64,000 bases of DNA from Botryotinia globosa (taxonomy: Eukaryota > Ascomycota > Leotiomycetes > Helotiales > Sclerotiniaceae), in NCBI GenBank assembly GCA_014898425.1, contig RCSZ01000015.1:248001-312000 (forward strand). The letters run 5' to 3'. Within the stretch, counting starts at the first letter, position 1. Every line of letters starts with the position of its first letter. Positions 60,832 through 64,000 of this stretch are shown piece after piece. The position numbers were made by a program, and so were the translations under genes. Under the pieces are notes generated by a model. That model was given only the letters and a program-made list of their open reading frames with translations. It searched no databases and had not been told where the DNA came from.

Positions 60832-62886
60832 ATGTCTTTGTTCATATATATACTTACTTCATATTTCAGTCCAGTAAACGCATATCCCGTGGCTAGTGCA
60901 AGCTCGAGCGATGTCAATGTCACAGCCTTACGGACAGATGTTGCCCCTGGCTGGGTTTCAGAACCTGATGGTAGAGGCACTTGGAGCTTGTTATATAGCT
61001 GTGTCGGGACTTTAGTCGCATGCGTATATACAGCAATTCACTTAAATATTCCACCTACTCGCGAAAAAGCGTATCTTGGTTGGGCAAGAAAAGCAAAGTG
61101 GGTTATGATTGCACTTCTAGCTCCAGAAATCGTCGCATACACTGCTTTTGAACAGTATTATCTTGGCCGCAAGTTTCTTAAGAAGTTGGTTTCTCAAGAA
61201 GAAGAGAAGGTCGGTTACCCTTCTATCTATGAAAAGTATAGCACTGATACCACACAGACTAGCAACACTACTGCGAAACCCAATTTCGACATGGTATATG
61301 CTCATTACACAACGATGGGTGGATTTGCTGCAGATGTTAGCCATCTTCACAACGTTCTCAAGACTGTAACATTTACCACCGACGGTATCCTCTTCTTATC
61401 CAGTGTTGGCTTGGCGCCACATCTCGATAAACAAGAGATTGAGGACAAGAGTAAATCAGACCTACTTGGAAAGATGCTGGCATTTTTACAAGGCATCTGG
61501 AGCATTGGTCAAGCAATTGAGCGAAAGTGTTCGGGCTATCCTACCACTATGCTCGAAGTGCATACTGTCGTCCATGTTGTGTGCGCCTTAGCTTTATATA
61601 TACTCTGGGCTACGAAACCGCTAAGTGTTGGAGTACCTACCATTGTGAAGTTTAACGAAGCGGATGAGAAATATCTAGCCTTTATGCTGCAACTAGGGGC
61701 CGAGAAAGGACCCCGCTCAGTTGAACTTCACCCAAGAAAGAAATGGTACGACATAGCGCCATCAAATCATTATGGATTTACAATCCATGATAGTACAAAG
61801 CCAGCTGACTACGTGTATGGCGAACCTGAGATGGGAATCTATCAAATTGATCAGCAAACATCGGCAAATCCTGATTGCAGCAACGCGACTGCCAGCGAGA
61901 TTCTCTCTCCTGCTTCCAAATCGGACTATCAATCTTCCAACCAATGGCAGGAAGTCGGTGATATCGTCACTCATTTTAGGCAATCGGAAGAGGAGATCAA
62001 GAGCCTCCCCGAATCATGTAGGGCTCGCCAAACGCGTATTGAATACAAGCCGGCTACAGATTTGCCAATAGTTTGTACCATGGTCACAGGCCAGTCATTG
62101 AAGTCGGGCTTTGGCCCCGGCCTCAACCATGATTCGGGTAAAATGCGCCACAACACAAAACGTGATAGTAGGTCTATTAAAGTATCCTTCACATACAAGG
62201 ATGTAAGGAGGCTCAACTTGGCTGCAAAATACATTAAGGAATCCCCGCAATCATCAAAGCTTAAAGCGACGCCGTGCAAAAGCAATACAATTTCTTTCAA
62301 TGAGAAGATCGAAGCTTCGTTAAAGCCAACATTTAAGTTTGCAAAAGGCATGAAGACACCTCTTGCATTGAAGGCTCCAAACATGAGTGGTACAATGTTC
62401 AAAAGCGCGCAAAACGAAGCTACATATCTCTCTGCGGCCATGGCTATAATTCCGGCACTATACGGGTCCGTTCATCTTGGCGCCCTCACTATGTTGTTCC
62501 CAAGTACGATAGAGCGATTTCTCTGGAAATTATCATGTTATTATCTGATTGCTGCCGCCGGGCTATTCGGTGCCTGGTCTCTATTAAAGTATATGGACAA
62601 ACAGATTGCACGCTTGTTCAAGATGAGAAGTACCCCACTTGATAAATGGGAAGTTTTTCGAGGTGAGTATGGCTATAAGTTTGAAGGTAAAATTCAAAAA
62701 ACTGTCCTGGGACTGTTGTCGTCCTTCCATTATATCAAACTGTTGGTTCTTGGACTCGGAGGAGCAGCATATGTTGCTGCTCGTATGTATATCGTTATAG
62801 AATCTTTTGTTTCATTGCGCCATGTACCAGTTGGAGTGTATCAAACTCCTGCGCTGAATTTTATGGGGAATCTTCCTCATGTTTAG
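60832..62886 (+). CDS. Orphan fungal multi-spanning membrane protein
   Basis: A single-exon 684-residue protein. A hydrophobic N-terminus (MSLFIYILTSYFSPVNAYPV) resembles a signal peptide. The segment GRGTWSLLYSCVGTLVACVYTAIHLN is followed by REKAYLGWARKAKWVMIALLAPEIVAYTAFEQYY. This W-S-L-L...C-x-Y-T-A-x-H-L-N-I-P and APE pattern recurs in a large uncharacterised fungal membrane-protein family. Further spans lie at about 250-268 (VHTVVHVVCALALYILWATKPL), 535-560, 570-590 and 635-660. Residues about 270-530 form a hydrophilic loop, basic in its second half. ASN-rich sites at 27-31 and 130-150 could be glycosylated if lumenal. No catalytic motif is recognised. The start is the first ATG in an AATTTCAAGA context; a small upstream exon cannot be excluded. 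Confidence 0.7.
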   Translation: MSLFIYILTSYFSPVNAYPVASASSSDVNVTALRTDVAPGWVSEPDGRGTWSLLYSCVGTLVACVYTAIHLNIPPTREKAYLGWARKAKWVMIALLAPEIVAYTAFEQYYLGRKFLKKLVSQEEEKVGYPSIYEKYSTDTTQTSNTTAKPNFDMVYAHYTTMGGFAADVSHLHNVLKTVTFTTDGILFLSSVGLAPHLDKQEIEDKSKSDLLGKMLAFLQGIWSIGQAIERKCSGYPTTMLEVHTVVHVVCALALYILWATKPLSVGVPTIVKFNEADEKYLAFMLQLGAEKGPRSVELHPRKKWYDIAPSNHYGFTIHDSTKPADYVYGEPEMGIYQIDQQTSANPDCSNATASEILSPASKSDYQSSNQWQEVGDIVTHFRQSEEEIKSLPESCRARQTRIEYKPATDLPIVCTMVTGQSLKSGFGPGLNHDSGKMRHNTKRDSRSIKVSFTYKDVRRLNLAAKYIKESPQSSKLKATPCKSNTISFNEKIEASLKPTFKFAKGMKTPLALKAPNMSGTMFKSAQNEATYLSAAMAIIPALYGSVHLGALTMLFPSTIERFLWKLSCYYLIAAAGLFGAWSLLKYMDKQIARLFKMRSTPLDKWEVFRGEYGYKFEGKIQKTVLGLLSSFHYIKLLVLGLGGAAYVAARMYIVIESFVSLRHVPVGVYQTPALNFMGNLPHV

Positions 62887-64000
62887 TCAATTTACTTTTC
62901 GGATCGATTTTGTCCACGTATACTGTTGTTGTACTTTATCAATAAAATATGGTGGAAAATGGCATTACGGAATCTATGTGAATGAGGCTTAGTAACTAAA
63001 GTTTTTTTTGATCAGAATATGTCAAAAAAGGGGAAAGGGTTGGCAACCAGTAAAGAGATGGAACGATGCCCACTTCGTAGACTAGAAAGAATCCTAGGAT
63101 AATCCTACCTCCAAGATATTACTCTCCGGTGACTCTACGGTGTAACATTTTCCCCTCGTTTTATCAAAGATCTAGTAGATAATGAAAGTAAATTTAGTTT
63201 ATCAAGCATTTACATCTCCTTCCTTCGTGGCTTTGATCGCTTCAGATAACACTTACTACAGGAAATATTTAACTAATCTGCAGCCGTTTTGACTGTTCGG
63301 GCTCCCTGATTTTGACAATAGCTCATCTAACAATCTATTTTACAAGAGAATAACAAAGGATATCTAGTGATAGAGTAGAATCAATACCACAGGGTTCATC
63401 ATTCATAACAAAATGCAAGCACAAGTACTGCAGTAAAGCTCAGACTCTGGAAAATATGTTTGAAACCTCATGAATCTTGCCCCTTTTTTAATACCCGAGA
63501 CATGCCAATGCTTTCAACTCAAAAAACCCAATTGATGAAAGAGAGTCACAACCCACTGAGTGAGGGACTGGGATAAAAGAAGCTCTCAGTGTTGGGTAAT
63601 TGTAAGTGGATTTGTGTAGATCAAAATTAGATAATGGGGAACATATCTTTACATCCTGATTTTGACAATGTAAAATTCAAACTCTTTTAATCAGCCCGAG
63701 ATGTGAATTTCTGGTGGGAAAGTGAACGGATATTAATGAAGTGATTGGAGCAGTAATAGTGAGTTGACTATGCTTTCCAAACTTCAAAGAATAGATTCAG
63801 CAAGTGGGTTGTCTTTTTATAAAACAGCAACGTAACAAAGCAGCACCCACAATGACTCTGCCATACGTTTTTGACCAGAATTATCACCTTGTTCTCTCAG
63901 ATTTACTTAAACTCTGTGTGATCATGGTTCGATATTCCCATGCTCCAGAGAAATCAGTTTCTACACCGCATCACCCTTTAAGACAAAGCTCATAGCATAC
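62887..64000. other. Intergenic region to the right edge
   Basis: The first 100 bp or so is the 3' flank of the membrane-protein gene (AATAAA at 62941). The rest shows no gene, RNA or element that I can support. Confidence 0.55.

Noticed and set aside
61971..62441. 156-codon minus-strand frame
   Set aside because: Antisense shadow of the 684-residue membrane-protein gene.

Overview
The window reads as nuclear DNA of a filamentous ascomycete, most likely a leotiomycete of the Botrytis/Sclerotinia kind. The basis is short introns (about 46-130 bp) with GTRNGT donors and CTAAC-type branch sites, the protein families present, AT-rich blocks that look damaged by repeat-induced point mutation (RIP), and a eukaryotic tRNA with a clear Pol III terminator. 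The genus is inference from protein character; no search was run. All gene models are hand-spliced and the exon ends are given in the entries.

Layout. 1-2424: a RhoGEF (minus) running off the left edge. 4697-5317: a short Dcc1-like cohesion protein (plus). About 5640-11950: a very AT-rich gene-free block holding at least four inverted-repeat elements and two large microsatellites. 12111-16874: an RNF216-like RBR ubiquitin ligase (minus) that probably continues, through two phase-matched junctions, into a 600-residue acidic low-complexity tail. 19461-20612: LYC1-like acetyltransferase (plus). 21626-22644: Rev7 HORMA protein (minus). 23277-26651: importin Kap114/importin-9 (plus). About 29033-30700: a decayed gene of unknown family (minus). 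32681-35807: plasma-membrane H+-ATPase (minus). 35808-43629: long region with no gene I can defend. 43630-45406: fungal transcription-factor-domain protein (plus). 45407-50421: no defensible gene. 50422-50976: small SANT/Myb-like acidic protein (minus). 53198-53269: tRNA-Trp(CCA) (minus). 53742-54774: secreted GH131 glucanase (minus). 56222-57119: UCH-type deubiquitinase (plus). 57453-58824: LIV-1/ZIP7-like zinc transporter (minus). 60832-62886: orphan multi-spanning membrane protein (plus).

The genes are mostly unlinked housekeeping functions: Rho signalling, replication and repair (Dcc1, Rev7), nuclear import, ubiquitin (RBR E3, UCH), proton and zinc transport, and glucan degradation. I see no biosynthetic cluster and no defence system.

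The most notable points are the Dcc1 that lacks the middle of the protein, the RBR ligase with its giant acidic tail, a set of RIP-altered inverted-repeat elements (one inserted cleanly into a microsatellite, two related copies bracketing the tRNA/GH131 segment), an unrecognised decayed gene at 29-30.7 kb, and a charged insertion in the H+-ATPase actuator domain.
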